DNA of 64,000 nt from Pseudanabaena sp. SR411 (GCF_002251945.1 NZ_NDHW01000255.1:1-64000), one strand, 5' to 3'. Counted from the stretch's first letter, positions 17,389 through 26,178 are shown. The notes: a model not told the origin generated them from the letters alone. Translations and numbers: made by a program.

Positions 17389-17841
17389 ATGACTCAAGCA
17401 ATTGCACCATCATTATCTTTGTACGATCGCGATCTTGATCTATGGCTAGAGACTGCGATCGCCCAATTGAAGGCGGGTGACTTTCACAATCTTGATGTCG
17501 AAAATTTAATAGAGGAGTTAGAGGGTTTGTCAGGCAGTAACAAGCGTGAGATTGAGCATAGATTAGAGCGATTAATCGAGCATATTCTCAAACGATGCTA
17601 TGTAGATATGCCTGAATGCTATAGAGGCTGGTTGCTGACAATATTTGATCAACGTAGAGATATTAATAAGCTGATTCGGCAATCTCCCAGTCTGAAACGG
17701 CACTTCTTAAAAATGTTTGATGATTGCTTTGAAAATTCTTTAAAGCGGATCAAGATTGAATATCCTGACTACCAATTCCCAGATACATGGCAATTTGGTC
17801 GCGATATCGACACAATGCTCAATGTTGATTTTTGGGATTGA
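17389..17841 (+). CDS. DUF29 family protein
   Basis: The protein has 150 residues and is all-helical. It shows the DUF29 pattern: LYDRDLDLWLETAIAQLKAGDFHNLDVENLIEELEGLSGSNKREIEHRLERLIEHILK, then a Trp-rich YRGWLLTIFDQRRDI, and a Pro-rich end with DYQFPDTWQF. These proteins are abundant and often multicopy in cyanobacteria. Their function is unknown, and some appear near mobile or toxin-like genes. It stands alone between a palindromic element and the pentapeptide-repeat gene. Confidence 0.88.
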   Translation: MTQAIAPSLSLYDRDLDLWLETAIAQLKAGDFHNLDVENLIEELEGLSGSNKREIEHRLERLIEHILKRCYVDMPECYRGWLLTIFDQRRDINKLIRQSPSLKRHFLKMFDDCFENSLKRIKIEYPDYQFPDTWQFGRDIDTMLNVDFWD

Positions 17842-18061
17842 TTTTTGGGAATAGCGATCGCACTGAATAGCCGCTATTTGTTAGCTTGTTGTTATACTCT
17901 GACTTTCAGAGTTTGGCTTGAGGTGAAAGCTTAAAGTAAGCTAAAATTTTAGCCCAGACCGAAATTGTCAAATAAATTTGCTAGTTGCCTGTGATCGCTA
18001 TATTTTTATTGCTAGCAACTCAAGATAATTAAGCAATATCATTTTGTTAGGAGTAATCGCT

Positions 18062-18619
18062 TTGGAAGTCGCGCAACTGTTGGAACTATACAGACAGGGA
18101 CAACGTAACTTTTCTAACATAGATCTTAGCAACGCTCAACTACGCAGCGTTGTCTTGATTGGTATTGATTTGCGTGGCTCGACCTTGAATAAAGCTGACC
18201 TCAGTAGTGCTAATTTAATTGAGTCAAATTTGACAGGGGCTAACTTGATTGAGACAAACCTGAGAGGTGCTTTACTAAGGGGAGCCAATTTTTCGGATGC
18301 AGACCTAAGCTGGGCAAATTTAACTTGGTCAAACTCTTCTAATAGTAAATTTATTCGGGCTAATCTCAGTGTCACTAATTTTAGTGGAGCAAATTTGATA
18401 GAAGCGGATTTTACAGGCTCAATTATGAAGGGGTCTAATCTACGTGGGACAAATTTACGTGGTGCAATCTTCAAGAACTTGCGAACCTGTGCGGATACAG
18501 AGTTTAGTGGCGTGCGGAACTTGGACGATCGCACTCGTTTATATCTTTGTACGATCGCGAGTGGTACGCATCCATTCACCAAAAATGACAGCCGCCAAAC
18601 TTTAGGTTGTCCAATTTAA
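18062..18619 (+). CDS. pentapeptide-repeat protein
   Basis: The protein has 185 residues from a TTG start at 18062, chosen because AGGAG lies 8 nt upstream; a TTG six codons earlier has no such signal. A short N-terminal helix (VAQLLELYRQGQRNF) precedes about 20 pentapeptide units of the A(D/N)LXX type, such as NLIESNLTGANLIETNLRGALLRGANFSDADL, forming a right-handed beta-helix. A 35-residue C-terminal tail contains two Cys. There is no signal peptide, so it is probably cytosolic. The function of most such cyanobacterial proteins is unknown. Confidence 0.88.
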   Translation: MEVAQLLELYRQGQRNFSNIDLSNAQLRSVVLIGIDLRGSTLNKADLSSANLIESNLTGANLIETNLRGALLRGANFSDADLSWANLTWSNSSNSKFIRANLSVTNFSGANLIEADFTGSIMKGSNLRGTNLRGAIFKNLRTCADTEFSGVRNLDDRTRLYLCTIASGTHPFTKNDSRQTLGCPI

Positions 18620-18622
18620 TTT

Positions 18623-18655
18623 AATTATGGGCGGCGCGAAGCGCCGCCCATAATT
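18623..18655. terminator. 15-bp palindrome with GAA loop between convergent genes
   Basis: Perfect 15-bp arms (AATTATGGGCGGCGC) with a GAA loop lie 4 bp after the pentapeptide gene and 10 bp before the end of the convergent gene. Confidence 0.75.
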
Positions 18656-18664
18656 GTTTTATGG

Positions 18665-19243
18665 TTACTCGGTAAGTTGAAGTAAATAAGGAAAAGAGGT
18701 GTTTTCTTCGTAGGAGCCAACCCATACTTCGTAAGTTCCTGCTAGCCAGTCGCCGCCAATTTCTGGGTTGCGATCGCTAACATCATCACTACACCAACTG
18801 CCCCCAGGTCCGCGCACTAGCAGAATTGTATCGCCAGAGCTTTTGACCTGCATTTTTAGAGAACGAAATGGTTTTGTAAGGGTGATTTTGTGATCGGGTT
18901 CTGCGTCAACAAAACCAATGCAGTCGCCTGTCTCGGTTACTTTACGTCCTGATTTTTTTTGAGTTTCGACTCCGCCACCACTAATGCCCCGCAGTTCGAT
19001 TTCCTTTGGGGTAAATTTCGGCGAGATCGCGATATCTTCAAACATTTTTACGAAACTAGCTTTTTTGCTTGAAGGAATTGCTGGTTTCTCTGGTCGCGAG
19101 ATCTCGACTGACGTTGTTGTGTTTGGTGTTGCGCTTGGCATTGTGTTTGGCTTGGTCTGCGATCGCACAGATATTGACGCAGCTAACATTGCGGTGGTCA
19201 TAGCTGCAAGGGTAATTAGCGATCGCGCTGCAAATTTTCTCAT
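18665..19243 (-). CDS. exported protein of unknown function
   Basis: The protein has 192 residues. A signal peptide covers about 1-28 (LITLAAMTTAMLAASISVRSQT), followed by a Thr/Pro-rich linker to about 60. The folded part (about 65-192) has beta-strand-rich stretches and two Cys (TGDCIGFVDAEPDHKITL; GPGGSWCSDD), then GDWLAGTYEVWVGSYEE. That last phrase is common at the end of secreted jelly-roll domains of the pre-peptidase C-terminal sort, which is only a resemblance. It is probably periplasmic or lipid-free secreted. Confidence 0.65.
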   Translation of the reverse strand: MRKFAARSLITLAAMTTAMLAASISVRSQTKPNTMPSATPNTTTSVEISRPEKPAIPSSKKASFVKMFEDIAISPKFTPKEIELRGISGGGVETQKKSGRKVTETGDCIGFVDAEPDHKITLTKPFRSLKMQVKSSGDTILLVRGPGGSWCSDDVSDRNPEIGGDWLAGTYEVWVGSYEENTSFPYLLQLTE

Positions 19244-19386
19244 GACACAAATATATTGGCTCTAAGACGTAGATTTTAGCTTGCTTCGTTAGTTTTCCAT
19301 AACTTCTGCTCAAAGAGATCTGATTTATTTTGCTTATCTACCGCGATCGCCATCTTAATTTCCAATCAAAAATCGAGGAGTGCTTA

Positions 19387-20013
19387 CTATAGTCGTAACT
19401 CCTTGCGTCCATTTTGCACAATTTTGATCATGTCGATTAGCTGAGATTCCAGATTGCCTAGCACGCGATCGCTATATTCATCAGCACCCCGCTGCATATC
19501 TTGGACTTCACCCGTTACCCGTTGATGCAATAAATCGAGATCTTTTTGGGCTTGACGGCGCATTTGGTTAACTTCATTAAGGGTTTGCGATTTCACCTGT
19601 TCGCATTCCTCTTGGAGTTCGCGACGAATTTGACTGGCTTCCTGCTCCGCTTGAAGAATTATTACTGACTCTTCTAATAGCTGACTTGCTCTTAGCTCAG
19701 CCGACTTAATCAAATCCTCAGCGTATTGTTGGGCTTCGGCAACTAAATCTTGTTTGTAGAGCAGGATCTCTTCGGCTTTAGCGATCGACTCAGGTACAGA
19801 CAATCTCACGCGATCAATTTGCTGACATAGTTTTTCTTCATCGATGACGGTATGACCCATCACGCGAGGGCCACTTTCCAGCACCATTTCTTCAAGATGG
19901 TCTAGCTCTTTGTGTAAGCTCATGTAGTAATCGGCTCTTGGTAAAGGCGCAGGAGAGCCGTTGTAATTACCATTATTAGATTTAGTACTAGCAGTTGAGT
20001 TTTCTGTCAGCAT
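19387..20013 (-). CDS. coiled-coil protein, DivIVA/Cdv3-like (tentative)
   Basis: The protein has 208 residues and is almost entirely coiled coil. A short disordered N-terminus leads to RADYYMSLHKELDHLEEMVLES, then VIDEEKLCQQIDRVRLSVPESIAKAEEILLYKQDLVAEAQQYAEDLI and a long heptad region rich in Glu, Gln and Arg. The middle phrase resembles small coiled-coil proteins annotated variously as DivIVA-like or ATP-synthase-b-like that act in cell-envelope or division scaffolding. That link is inferred from pattern only. There is no membrane segment. Confidence 0.6.
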   Translation of the reverse strand: MLTENSTASTKSNNGNYNGSPAPLPRADYYMSLHKELDHLEEMVLESGPRVMGHTVIDEEKLCQQIDRVRLSVPESIAKAEEILLYKQDLVAEAQQYAEDLIKSAELRASQLLEESVIILQAEQEASQIRRELQEECEQVKSQTLNEVNQMRRQAQKDLDLLHQRVTGEVQDMQRGADEYSDRVLGNLESQLIDMIKIVQNGRKELRL

Positions 20014-20149
20014 CAGATTTGTGTAGGAGAAATTTCAATGCTTTGATGTTCTAAGCTGAATTGACTTGCGAAATGAGCTTAAGCGAATCAGCCTAGAAAT
20101 AATTAACCAACATTGTAAATGACTTTTTGCGAAAGCTGTTACAAGATGA

Positions 20150-20193
20150 ACAATTTTTGATGAGATGAGTAAAGCCCATCTCATCAAAATTGT
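20150..20193 (-). terminator. hairpin after hemL
   Basis: The arms ACAATTTTTGATGAGATG and CATCTCATCAAAATTGT pair over 17 bp with one bulge. It ends just before the hemL stop codon (20195). Confidence 0.7.
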
Positions 20194-20194
20194 T

Positions 20195-21505
20195 TTAAGC
20201 GGCAATTTGCGACAATACGGCTCGAGTCGCGGCTAATGTCGCCTCCACATCAGCATCAGTATGGGCAAGGGATGTGAAACCAGCCTCAAACTGTGAAGGC
20301 GCAAGATAAACGCCATGCTCTAACATTCCCCGATGGAATTTAGCAAACTTAGCTGTGTCGCTGGTTTTGGCATCTTCATAGTCATAGACTTGTTGACTAG
20401 TGAAAAACATCCCGAACATCGCCCCAACAATATTACCCGTTGCAGCATGTCCAGTTTCATGGGCGATCGCCAACATACCTTCGGCTAATTTCTTGGTAAT
20501 CTGTTCGAGATATTCATAGGAACCAGTCCGTTTGAGGATTTCCATGGTTTTAATACCTGCGGTCATCGCCAAAGGGTTACCCGACAATGTTCCAGCCTGA
20601 TACATGGGGCCAGCAGGAGCAACCATCGACATAATATCTTTGCGCCCACCATAAGCTCCTACGGGTAAACCACCACCGATGACCTTGCCCATTGTGGTCA
20701 AGTCAGGAGTAACGCCAAAACGAGCCTGTGCGCCACCGTAGGAAAGGCGGAATCCTGTCATCACTTCATCGAATACTAACAAAGCACCATTTGCCTGACA
20801 AAGCTCTTTTAAACCTTGTAAAAATCCATCTTTAGGCACAATACAGCCAGCATTACCGACTACTGGTTCAATAATTACGCCAGAGATTTGATCGGGGTTT
20901 TCCGCAAATAAGGCTTTGACTGCTTCCAGATCGTTATAAGGAGCAGTGAGGGTATTCGCTGTTGTGGATTTAGGTACACCAGGGGAATCGGGCAAGCCGA
21001 GGGTCGCGACACCTGAACCTGCTTTGACCAAGAACATATCCGCGTGACCGTGATAGCAGCCTTCGAACTTAATGATTTTGTCACGACCTGTAAAAGCTCT
21101 CATCAGCCGCAGTACTGACATACAGGCTTCTGTACCAGAGTTCACAAAACGCACCATTTCAACACTAGGTACAGCTTCGATCACCATTTCGGCAAGTTGG
21201 TTTTCAAGAACGCAGGGAGCGCCGAAACTTGTACCTTTTTCGAGAGCTTTATGTAGTGCTTCGATGACTTCAGGATGGGAATGTCCGACGATCGCAGGTC
21301 CCCATGAACCAACATAGTCGATGTATTTGTTGCCATCGATATCCCATGCATAAGCACCATTTACGCGATCAAACACGATTGGCTCACCACCAACTGATTT
21401 AAAGGCTCGCACGGGAGAGCTTACGCCGCCGGGCATTAGCTCCTTGGCTTTAGCAAAAATTTCTTGAGATGCTGTTGTTTTAAAGGTAGATAAATTCGCA
21501 ATCAT
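20195..21505 (-). CDS. hemL: glutamate-1-semialdehyde 2,1-aminomutase
   Basis: The protein has 436 residues and is a class III aminotransferase-fold enzyme. The start region [28 protein letters not shown] is diagnostic of HemL. The pyridoxal-phosphate lysine lies in [19 protein letters not shown] (about 262-280), and [18 protein letters not shown] and [18 protein letters not shown] are conserved. It makes 5-aminolevulinate from glutamate-1-semialdehyde, the entry step to chlorophyll, phycobilin and heme. It is monocistronic. Confidence 0.98.
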   Translation of the reverse strand: MIANLSTFKTTASQEIFAKAKELMPGGVSSPVRAFKSVGGEPIVFDRVNGAYAWDIDGNKYIDYVGSWGPAIVGHSHPEVIEALHKALEKGTSFGAPCVLENQLAEMVIEAVPSVEMVRFVNSGTEACMSVLRLMRAFTGRDKIIKFEGCYHGHADMFLVKAGSGVATLGLPDSPGVPKSTTANTLTAPYNDLEAVKALFAENPDQISGVIIEPVVGNAGCIVPKDGFLQGLKELCQANGALLVFDEVMTGFRLSYGGAQARFGVTPDLTTMGKVIGGGLPVGAYGGRKDIMSMVAPAGPMYQAGTLSGNPLAMTAGIKTMEILKRTGSYEYLEQITKKLAEGMLAIAHETGHAATGNIVGAMFGMFFTSQQVYDYEDAKTSDTAKFAKFHRGMLEHGVYLAPSQFEAGFTSLAHTDADVEATLAATRAVLSQIAA

Positions 21506-21537
21506 TTTTTAACAAAGATTTTGAGGGTTTGTGAGTC

Positions 21538-21653
21538 CATAAGTAGCTAGGTGCAATTAAATATAAATCCCCAAAACCTGTGGCGCACATGCTGCGTGCG
21601 CCACAGGTTTTGGCTCTGGTTTTTAATGATAATGATGCCCAGCTAGCTACCTA
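21538..21653. repeat. family D element, copy 1
   Basis: The ends are AAGTAGCTAGGTGC on the left and CCCAGCTAGCTACC on the right (imperfect inverted repeats). They flank a hairpin with arms AACCTGTGGCGCAC. The same hairpin and left end recur at 27383-27455. Confidence 0.65.
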
Positions 21654-21718
21654 TAGAATCAATTTAACTCAGCAACGATCCAAGCGTCACAGAAATCAAA
21701 TAGAAAGTTGCCGTAGCC

Positions 21719-21759
21719 CAGAGAAATTTTTGAAAGCGCCGCTTTCAAAAATTTCTCTG
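21719..21759. repeat. 19-bp palindrome with GCC loop
   Basis: Perfect 19-bp arms (CAGAGAAATTTTTGAAAGC) surround GCC and are followed by a T-run. The design is like family B hairpins but without clear outer ends. Confidence 0.6.
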
Positions 21760-22030
21760 TTTTTTTATGCAGTACTAAGTACCGTATATGATTTTTTTAT
21801 TTAAAATTTCTTAAATAAAAACGACCGCGGATTTTTTTTGTCGCAATAATACTTAAAATTTTTGCATTTATGAAAAAGCATTCGATCTTTCGTATATGAT
21901 GCAATTAGATAGGGGTGAATCATGTTAACGAGATTTATAAAGTTCATATTCTTCATAAACCTGTAAAGGTATCCGTTAGCATATAGCTAAGCACCTATCA
22001 AACTTAAATAACTGAGATTTGATCGATCCA
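21760..22030. other. upstream region of the response regulator gene
   Basis: No gene is visible. CGTATATGAT occurs twice, at 21783-21792 and 21891-21900, 108 bp apart. A 10-bp inverted repeat (TTTTATTTAA) lies at 21795-21820. The repeats could be binding sites for the regulator at 22031, but there is no direct evidence. No tandem pho box of the CTTAACCT type was seen. Confidence 0.35.
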
Positions 22031-22708
22031 ATGAGAATTCTCCTTGTAGAAGATGATGCCAATTTAGCTGACACGTTAGCCGAAGTGCTAACTAGTCAAC
22101 ATTGTGTTGTAGATATTGCGAGAGACGGTGAAGAAGGCTGGGAGAAATCTCAAGCTGACGACTATAACCTGATCTTGCTAGATGTCATGCTGCCAAAGCT
22201 GGATGGGATTAACTTATGTCGTCGCTTACGGGCGCATGGCAATAACATCCCGATTTTGATGGTGACTGCGCTGGATATGAGTACTGACAAGGTTCAGGGG
22301 CTAGATGCTGGTGCTGACGATTATCTCGTCAAACCAATTGATCCACCTGAGTTGATGGCTCGTATTCGTGCCTTGTCACGTCGCGCTCAGATTGCAGAAC
22401 CCACAGTTTTGCGTTGGGGGGAACTGCAACTCGATCCTGGTATGCATGAGGTTTCCTATGCTGGGCAATCTGTGCATTTGACTCCTAAGGAATACAACAT
22501 CCTAGAGTTGTTGCTCCATCATGGTCGCCAAGTCCTGAAGCGGATCACGATTGTGGAACATGTTTGGTCGCTTACTGATCCACCTAGAGAAGATACGATC
22601 AATGCCACGATCAAGAGTCTACGGAACAAGTTGAAGGGTGCTGCTGCGCCTCACAATTTGATCGAAACGATTCACGGTGTTGGCTATCGTTTGAGCCAAC
22701 TTTCATAA
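22031..22708 (+). CDS. OmpR/PhoB-family response regulator
   Basis: The protein has 226 residues from ATG 22031 (MRILLVEDDANLADTLAEVL). The receiver domain has the acidic pair ED, the phospho-acceptor Asp in LILLDVMLPKLDG (about 52) and the Lys in DYLVKPIDPPEL. The C-terminal winged helix starts near residue 128 (LRWGELQLDPGMHEVSYAGQSVHLTPKEYNILELLL) and ends GVGYRLSQLS. No sensor kinase is adjacent, so it is an orphan regulator here and its targets cannot be read from the sequence. Confidence 0.93.
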   Translation: MRILLVEDDANLADTLAEVLTSQHCVVDIARDGEEGWEKSQADDYNLILLDVMLPKLDGINLCRRLRAHGNNIPILMVTALDMSTDKVQGLDAGADDYLVKPIDPPELMARIRALSRRAQIAEPTVLRWGELQLDPGMHEVSYAGQSVHLTPKEYNILELLLHHGRQVLKRITIVEHVWSLTDPPREDTINATIKSLRNKLKGAAAPHNLIETIHGVGYRLSQLS

Positions 22709-22739
22709 AAAAAAGGAGTGCTTTGCACTCCTTTTTTTT
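22707..22739. terminator. 15-bp palindrome with TTT loop between convergent genes
   Basis: Perfect 15-bp arms (AAAAAAAAGGAGTGC) with A/T tracts give a classic bidirectional intrinsic terminator for the regulator and the converging narM gene. Confidence 0.88.
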
Positions 22740-23197
22740 TACGTGGTAAGTCCAAATTCTTGCAAGGCAGGTAAGAAATTATTGTTTTCGTGATCGGATG
22801 TACTGAGCTTAATTAGAGCGAAACGTTGTAGTGGGGTGAGATTTTGCCATTGAGTTAGGGCGATTGTCATGTTTAACTTCTGAGCTTGCTGTAAAACACT
22901 AAGGGGAATCACATTGGTTTGCATCCACGCAGGATCTTGTTCAATGGGCAAGTCGCTAGGGTATATGTTGAAATTTTGAAAAACTTGCGATCGCAGATGT
23001 TCTCTGTATTTTTCGATTTCTTCGCTAGTAGTACAGGGCAAATCAATTAGTTTTTGGCGTTGTATGGTGGAAAAACTTAACCAATGTTGTAGTTTGAGTT
23101 TAATGCCACAGGTATCGAGTTTGTAACGTACTTGCATAGGAATACAGCGCAAGGCAGTGACAAAATCGGCTTCAAATTCAAAAAATTGCAACATCAT
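22739..23197 (-). CDS. narM: NarM-like nitrate reductase associated protein
   Basis: The protein has about 152 residues (start MMLQFFEFE; an ATG five codons upstream is possible). It carries the conserved pattern of the cyanobacterial nitrate-reductase-associated family: FFEFEADFVTALRCIPMQVRYKLDTCGIKLKLQHW, LPCTTSEEIEKYREHL and LTPLQRFALIKLS. NarM is known to be needed for active ferredoxin-nitrate reductase in cyanobacteria, probably through assembly. No narB or transporter gene lies nearby. It ends in a shared terminator and follows mutS2 in the same direction. Confidence 0.82.
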   Translation of the reverse strand: MMLQFFEFEADFVTALRCIPMQVRYKLDTCGIKLKLQHWLSFSTIQRQKLIDLPCTTSEEIEKYREHLRSQVFQNFNIYPSDLPIEQDPAWMQTNVIPLSVLQQAQKLNMTIALTQWQNLTPLQRFALIKLSTSDHENNNFLPALQEFGLTT

Positions 23198-23212
23198 CAA
23201 AACCCCAAACAT

Positions 23213-23239
23213 TAAAAGCGGCTCTTTGCGCCGCTTTTA
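23213..23239 (-). terminator. 10-bp hairpin after mutS2
   Basis: The arms TAAAAGCGGC and GCCGCTTTTA flank a 7-nt loop, directly after the mutS2 stop codon and 15 bp before the narM start. Confidence 0.6.
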
Positions 23240-23241
23240 CT

Positions 23242-25290
23242 TTAGACTTTTTCGGTGTCTGTGATATTAACAGTTAGCTTCATAGTTCCTAACCTTACAG
23301 AAAATTCACCTGAACTATTTGGAACTGTTAATACTTGAGCAATTTTGCCAAATTTAGGAATGCGAACGCGATCGCCGATTTTTACTTGCACCTCAACTTT
23401 TTGCTCAGGAGTAATAGGCATATGGCGCTTAGTTAATTCCTCAATTCTCTGCTCAGTACGTTGGACATCCGCAACTAGCTGTTCGCCTAATTGTTCACCT
23501 TTTTGCAGCTTGCGGATTACGCGACCGACTTCCTTTTGCGCTTGGGCGATCGCCGCATTCACCTCTTTTTCTTGCCGTTCACGCAATTCTTTAGCCTGCG
23601 ATCGCATTAGTTCCGCACGAGCCAAAATTTCTCTATGCAAGCGTTCGGTTTCCGCGAGTAAATGTGCTGCTGCTTCGGTTTTTTGAGTTTGTTCGCGGCG
23701 CTGAGCTTCCAGTTCGGCGATCACGTCATTCATTTCCGCAGATCCAACCCCGACACGCACTTGGGCGGCTTCGATTATGTCCTGTGGTAAACCTAAACGA
23801 CCTGCGATCGCAAGGGCATTAGAACGTCCAGGAATACCCCATAACAAACGATAGGTGGGCGCAAAGGATGCATCATCAAATTCCACAGACGCATTTTCAA
23901 ATTTAGGATTTTGGTATTTCAGAGCCTTGAGTTCGCCGAAGTGCGTCGTGGCGATCGCGAGTCTTGTATGTTCGCCTAGATATTCTAATAATGCTGTAGC
24001 GATCGCACTGCCTTCGGATGGATCAGTCCCTGCCCCAACTTCATCTAGAAGTACTAGAGATTGGTGCGAAAGTGAGTCCAAAATTCTCCCAATGCGGCGA
24101 ATATGCCCCGAAAAAGTCGATAGATTTTGCTGTAGTGACTGCTCATCACCAATATCAGCAAGTACGAGATCAAACCAAGGCATTTCTACAGGTTCTTTAG
24201 CGGGAATAAACATTCCCGCCTTTGCCATCAGAGCCGCTAAGCCAAAAGTTTTTAAAGTTGCAGTTTTGCCGCCTGTATTGGGTCCCGTAATCACAACTAC
24301 GGAGATCTGCGGTGAAATCAACACATCCACAGGCACAACTTCGCGACCTTCCTCGTTTTGTTGTTGCCATACCAGTAATGGGTGACGCAACTGGCGCAAG
24401 ACGATCGCCTCACCCTCTAGAAAATGTGGCGGATTTGCTCCTAGCCAATAGCCATACCTTGCACGCGCCACGGCAAGATCGATCTTAGTAACGATAATTA
24501 GCAATCTTTGCAAGTCTTCCGCGATCGCCGTAATCTTGGCACTCAGTTCCGCCAAAATAATCTCGATTTGGGCTTGCTCCATTTTTAGCAATTGCCGCAA
24601 GCGATTGTTGGACTGTACGATCGAGTTCGGCTCCACAAATAGCGTCATCCCTGTGCTGGAAGTATCATGAATTACCCCAGGAATGCGATCGCGTTGAGGC
24701 GACTTCACCGATAAAACATAGCGATCGCTCCTTTGGGTAATAATCTGCTCCTGTAGCGAGCTAGCATTACGCTGCATAATATTTTGCAGCTTGGTAATAA
24801 TCTGATCGCGTACCGAAGTTAACTCATGGCGAATTTCCCCTAACCGCACCGAAGCCCGATCCAGTACATTTCCGCCTTCATCAATACAGCGATATATTTC
24901 CTGTTCAACATCAGGATAAGTCCGCAATTCGCTAGCCAGTATTTGCAAATTTGGGCAGTAATCAGCATTGTCTAGCTGACGACGCAAGTTTCGCGCTCCT
25001 GCCAAAGTCGTCGCGATCGCCCATAGCTCAGCAGCCGACAAAATCCCCTGTTTTTCAGCACGAAATACCGCTTCCGTAATATTTTGAATCCCATCTAAAG
25101 ATACGCCTGCACTTCGCTCTTCGAGGGCATAGGCTTCTTTAGTTTGGGTGAGTAACTCTAAGGTGTCTTCATAGCGATCAGGTATGGGTAAATGTGCCGA
25201 GGCGATCGCCCCCAGCTTTGTCGTTGTAAATGTTGATAAATGCTGACATAAACGATTCCATTCCAACAGATCCAACGTCTCAGCTTGCAT
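23242..25290 (-). CDS. mutS2: MutS2-family ATPase lacking the Smr nuclease domain
   Basis: The protein has 682 residues. It has MutS core and clamp regions, then the ABC-type ATPase: VVITGPNTGGKTATLKTFGLAALMAK (Walker A, about 330), DIGDEQSLQQNLSTFSGH, LVLLDEVGAGTDPSEGSAIA and IATTHFGELK. A long coiled coil (about 505-610) and a short beta domain (VKIGDRVRIPKFGKIAQVLTV) follow, and the protein stops at LTVNITDTEKV. Most bacterial MutS2 proteins are near 780-820 residues and end with an Smr endonuclease domain, absent here. It may act on branched DNA or stalled ribosomes without the nuclease activity. Confidence 0.92.
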   Translation of the reverse strand: MQAETLDLLEWNRLCQHLSTFTTTKLGAIASAHLPIPDRYEDTLELLTQTKEAYALEERSAGVSLDGIQNITEAVFRAEKQGILSAAELWAIATTLAGARNLRRQLDNADYCPNLQILASELRTYPDVEQEIYRCIDEGGNVLDRASVRLGEIRHELTSVRDQIITKLQNIMQRNASSLQEQIITQRSDRYVLSVKSPQRDRIPGVIHDTSSTGMTLFVEPNSIVQSNNRLRQLLKMEQAQIEIILAELSAKITAIAEDLQRLLIIVTKIDLAVARARYGYWLGANPPHFLEGEAIVLRQLRHPLLVWQQQNEEGREVVPVDVLISPQISVVVITGPNTGGKTATLKTFGLAALMAKAGMFIPAKEPVEMPWFDLVLADIGDEQSLQQNLSTFSGHIRRIGRILDSLSHQSLVLLDEVGAGTDPSEGSAIATALLEYLGEHTRLAIATTHFGELKALKYQNPKFENASVEFDDASFAPTYRLLWGIPGRSNALAIAGRLGLPQDIIEAAQVRVGVGSAEMNDVIAELEAQRREQTQKTEAAAHLLAETERLHREILARAELMRSQAKELRERQEKEVNAAIAQAQKEVGRVIRKLQKGEQLGEQLVADVQRTEQRIEELTKRHMPITPEQKVEVQVKIGDRVRIPKFGKIAQVLTVPNSSGEFSVRLGTMKLTVNITDTEKV

Positions 25291-25313
25291 GACACCTCAA
25301 AATAGCTTTTTTC

Positions 25314-25348
25314 ATCAAGACAAGTCAGCAGTGCTGACTTGTCTTGAT
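25314..25348. terminator. 17-bp palindrome between mutS2 and toxin gene
   Basis: The arms ATCAAGACAAGTCAGCA form an almost loop-free inverted repeat just upstream of mutS2, read leftward from the toxin gene. Confidence 0.5.
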
Positions 25349-25376
25349 CATACTTTTCTATTGTGCCAAAAAATTG

Positions 25377-25406
25377 AAGAACAGGGGGCTTAAGCCCCTT
25401 GTTCTT
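25377..25406 (-). terminator. hairpin overlapping the end of the toxin gene
   Basis: An inverted repeat with AAGAACAGGGG-type arms overlaps the last five codons and the stop of the RelE-like gene, so the transcript end folds onto coding sequence. Confidence 0.5.
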
Positions 25407-25683
25407 GATCAAGGTAAAAATTTGCTTGTAAATAAGCATCCTTACGATGACTACAACTTAGCAAAAGAATTATTAACTCTTGATCTTGAATTTCGTAAAT
25501 AACACGGTAATCATTTACCCGAATGCGATATGTATTTTCATACCCCTTGAGTTTTTTAACTCCGTTTGGACGAGGGTTTTCAGCCAAAAGCTGAATAGCA
25601 GTGATAATTCGACTTTGAAATAATTTTGGAAAAACGCTCAGTTGTTTCTGGACAGGTTGCGGAATAATAACTTGATAGCTCAT
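25390..25683 (-). CDS. RelE/ParE-family toxin
   Basis: The protein has 97 residues and the RelE fold pattern: YQVIIPQPVQKQLSVFPKLFQSRIITAIQLLAENPRPNGVKKLKGYENTYRIRVNDYRVIYEIQDQELIILLLSCSHRKDAY. The central GYENTYRIRVNDYRVIYEI and the Arg/His/Lys-rich SCSHRKDAY end match ribosome-dependent mRNA interferases. Its ATG overlaps the antitoxin stop (ATGA), the usual type II toxin-antitoxin order. The toxin looks full length. Confidence 0.9.
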   Translation of the reverse strand: MSYQVIIPQPVQKQLSVFPKLFQSRIITAIQLLAENPRPNGVKKLKGYENTYRIRVNDYRVIYEIQDQELIILLLSCSHRKDAYLQANFYLDQEQGA

Positions 25684-25907
25684 ACCTGACCGACTAGATA
25701 CTCATCAAGCGTAAGATAATCTCCAGATGCAAAAGCTTGCTTTGAAGCAATAATAATTTCTTGCTCTTCTATAGAAATTTCATTGTCTTCAGAAATTTGA
25801 TTATCTTCATAACGATTTCTAACAAACAGAAGAAAATCCAATAAATTATCTAGCAGTATATCGGGGGTTTTTTCGATTTCTTGAATAAGCTTTTCTTTTG
25901 TAGTCAT
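25680..25907 (-). CDS. antitoxin of a RelE-type toxin-antitoxin pair
   Basis: The protein has 75 residues from MTTKEKLIQEIEKTPD; the frame stays open 17 codons upstream, but that part is A/T-rich non-coding in style. It is acidic, with an amphipathic helix LLDNLLDFLLFVRNRYED and a Glu-rich tail, as in small cyanobacterial antitoxins (DUF2281-like). It overlaps the toxin by 4 nt. It would neutralise the toxin and probably repress the operon. Confidence 0.8.
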   Translation of the reverse strand: MTTKEKLIQEIEKTPDILLDNLLDFLLFVRNRYEDNQISEDNEISIEEQEIIIASKQAFASGDYLTLDEYLVGQV

Positions 25908-25941
25908 TGCTTTGACTGTTTTTTCTAAATCATAGCAAATA

Positions 25942-25974
25942 AAAAAAGGGGAACGCATCGCGTTCCCCTTTTTT
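25942..25974 (-). terminator. 15-bp palindrome with ATC loop
   Basis: Perfect arms (AAAAAAGGGGAACGC) with A and T tracts lie 4 bp beyond the stop of the small gene at 25978. It separates that gene from the toxin-antitoxin pair. Confidence 0.8.
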
Positions 25975-25977
25975 AAA

Positions 25978-26178
25978 TTACAAGCGAGAAGCTAATCTCT
26001 CAAAATCGGCTTGAGTACTTGATAGCATTCTGCTACGGCTATCCTGAGCGCGATCGCCACTTAAATTCGGGACGAGGTTACGGGCTTGTAATGCCATGTG
26101 TAACTGTAAATGTGCGACATATTCACTCAGATCGCCTTGTACATCAATTTGCTTGAACGCTACAGATTTATTAGTCAC
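25978..26178 (-). CDS. small protein of unknown function
   Basis: The protein has 66 residues from a GTG start at 26178, chosen because AGAGG lies 7 nt upstream; an ATG five codons earlier overlaps that signal. The sequence is MTNKSVAFKQIDVQGDLSEY and continues with a helix HLQLHMALQARNL and a polar tail rich in Ser, Arg and Asp. There is no signal peptide, membrane segment or known motif. Its own terminator and ribosome-binding site support it as a real gene. Confidence 0.55.
   Translation of the reverse strand: MTNKSVAFKQIDVQGDLSEYVAHLQLHMALQARNLVPNLSGDRAQDSRSRMLSSTQADFERLASRL

Noticed and set aside
21901-22020. Pho box for the response regulator at 22031
   Set aside because: No tandem CTTAACCT-like octamers are present, so the regulator cannot be tied to phosphate control.
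23855-24385. 176-codon open frame on the plus strand inside mutS2
   Set aside because: It is antisense to the conserved ATPase domain of MutS2 and its translation is low-complexity Ser/Cys/Arg-rich, as expected for a shadow frame.
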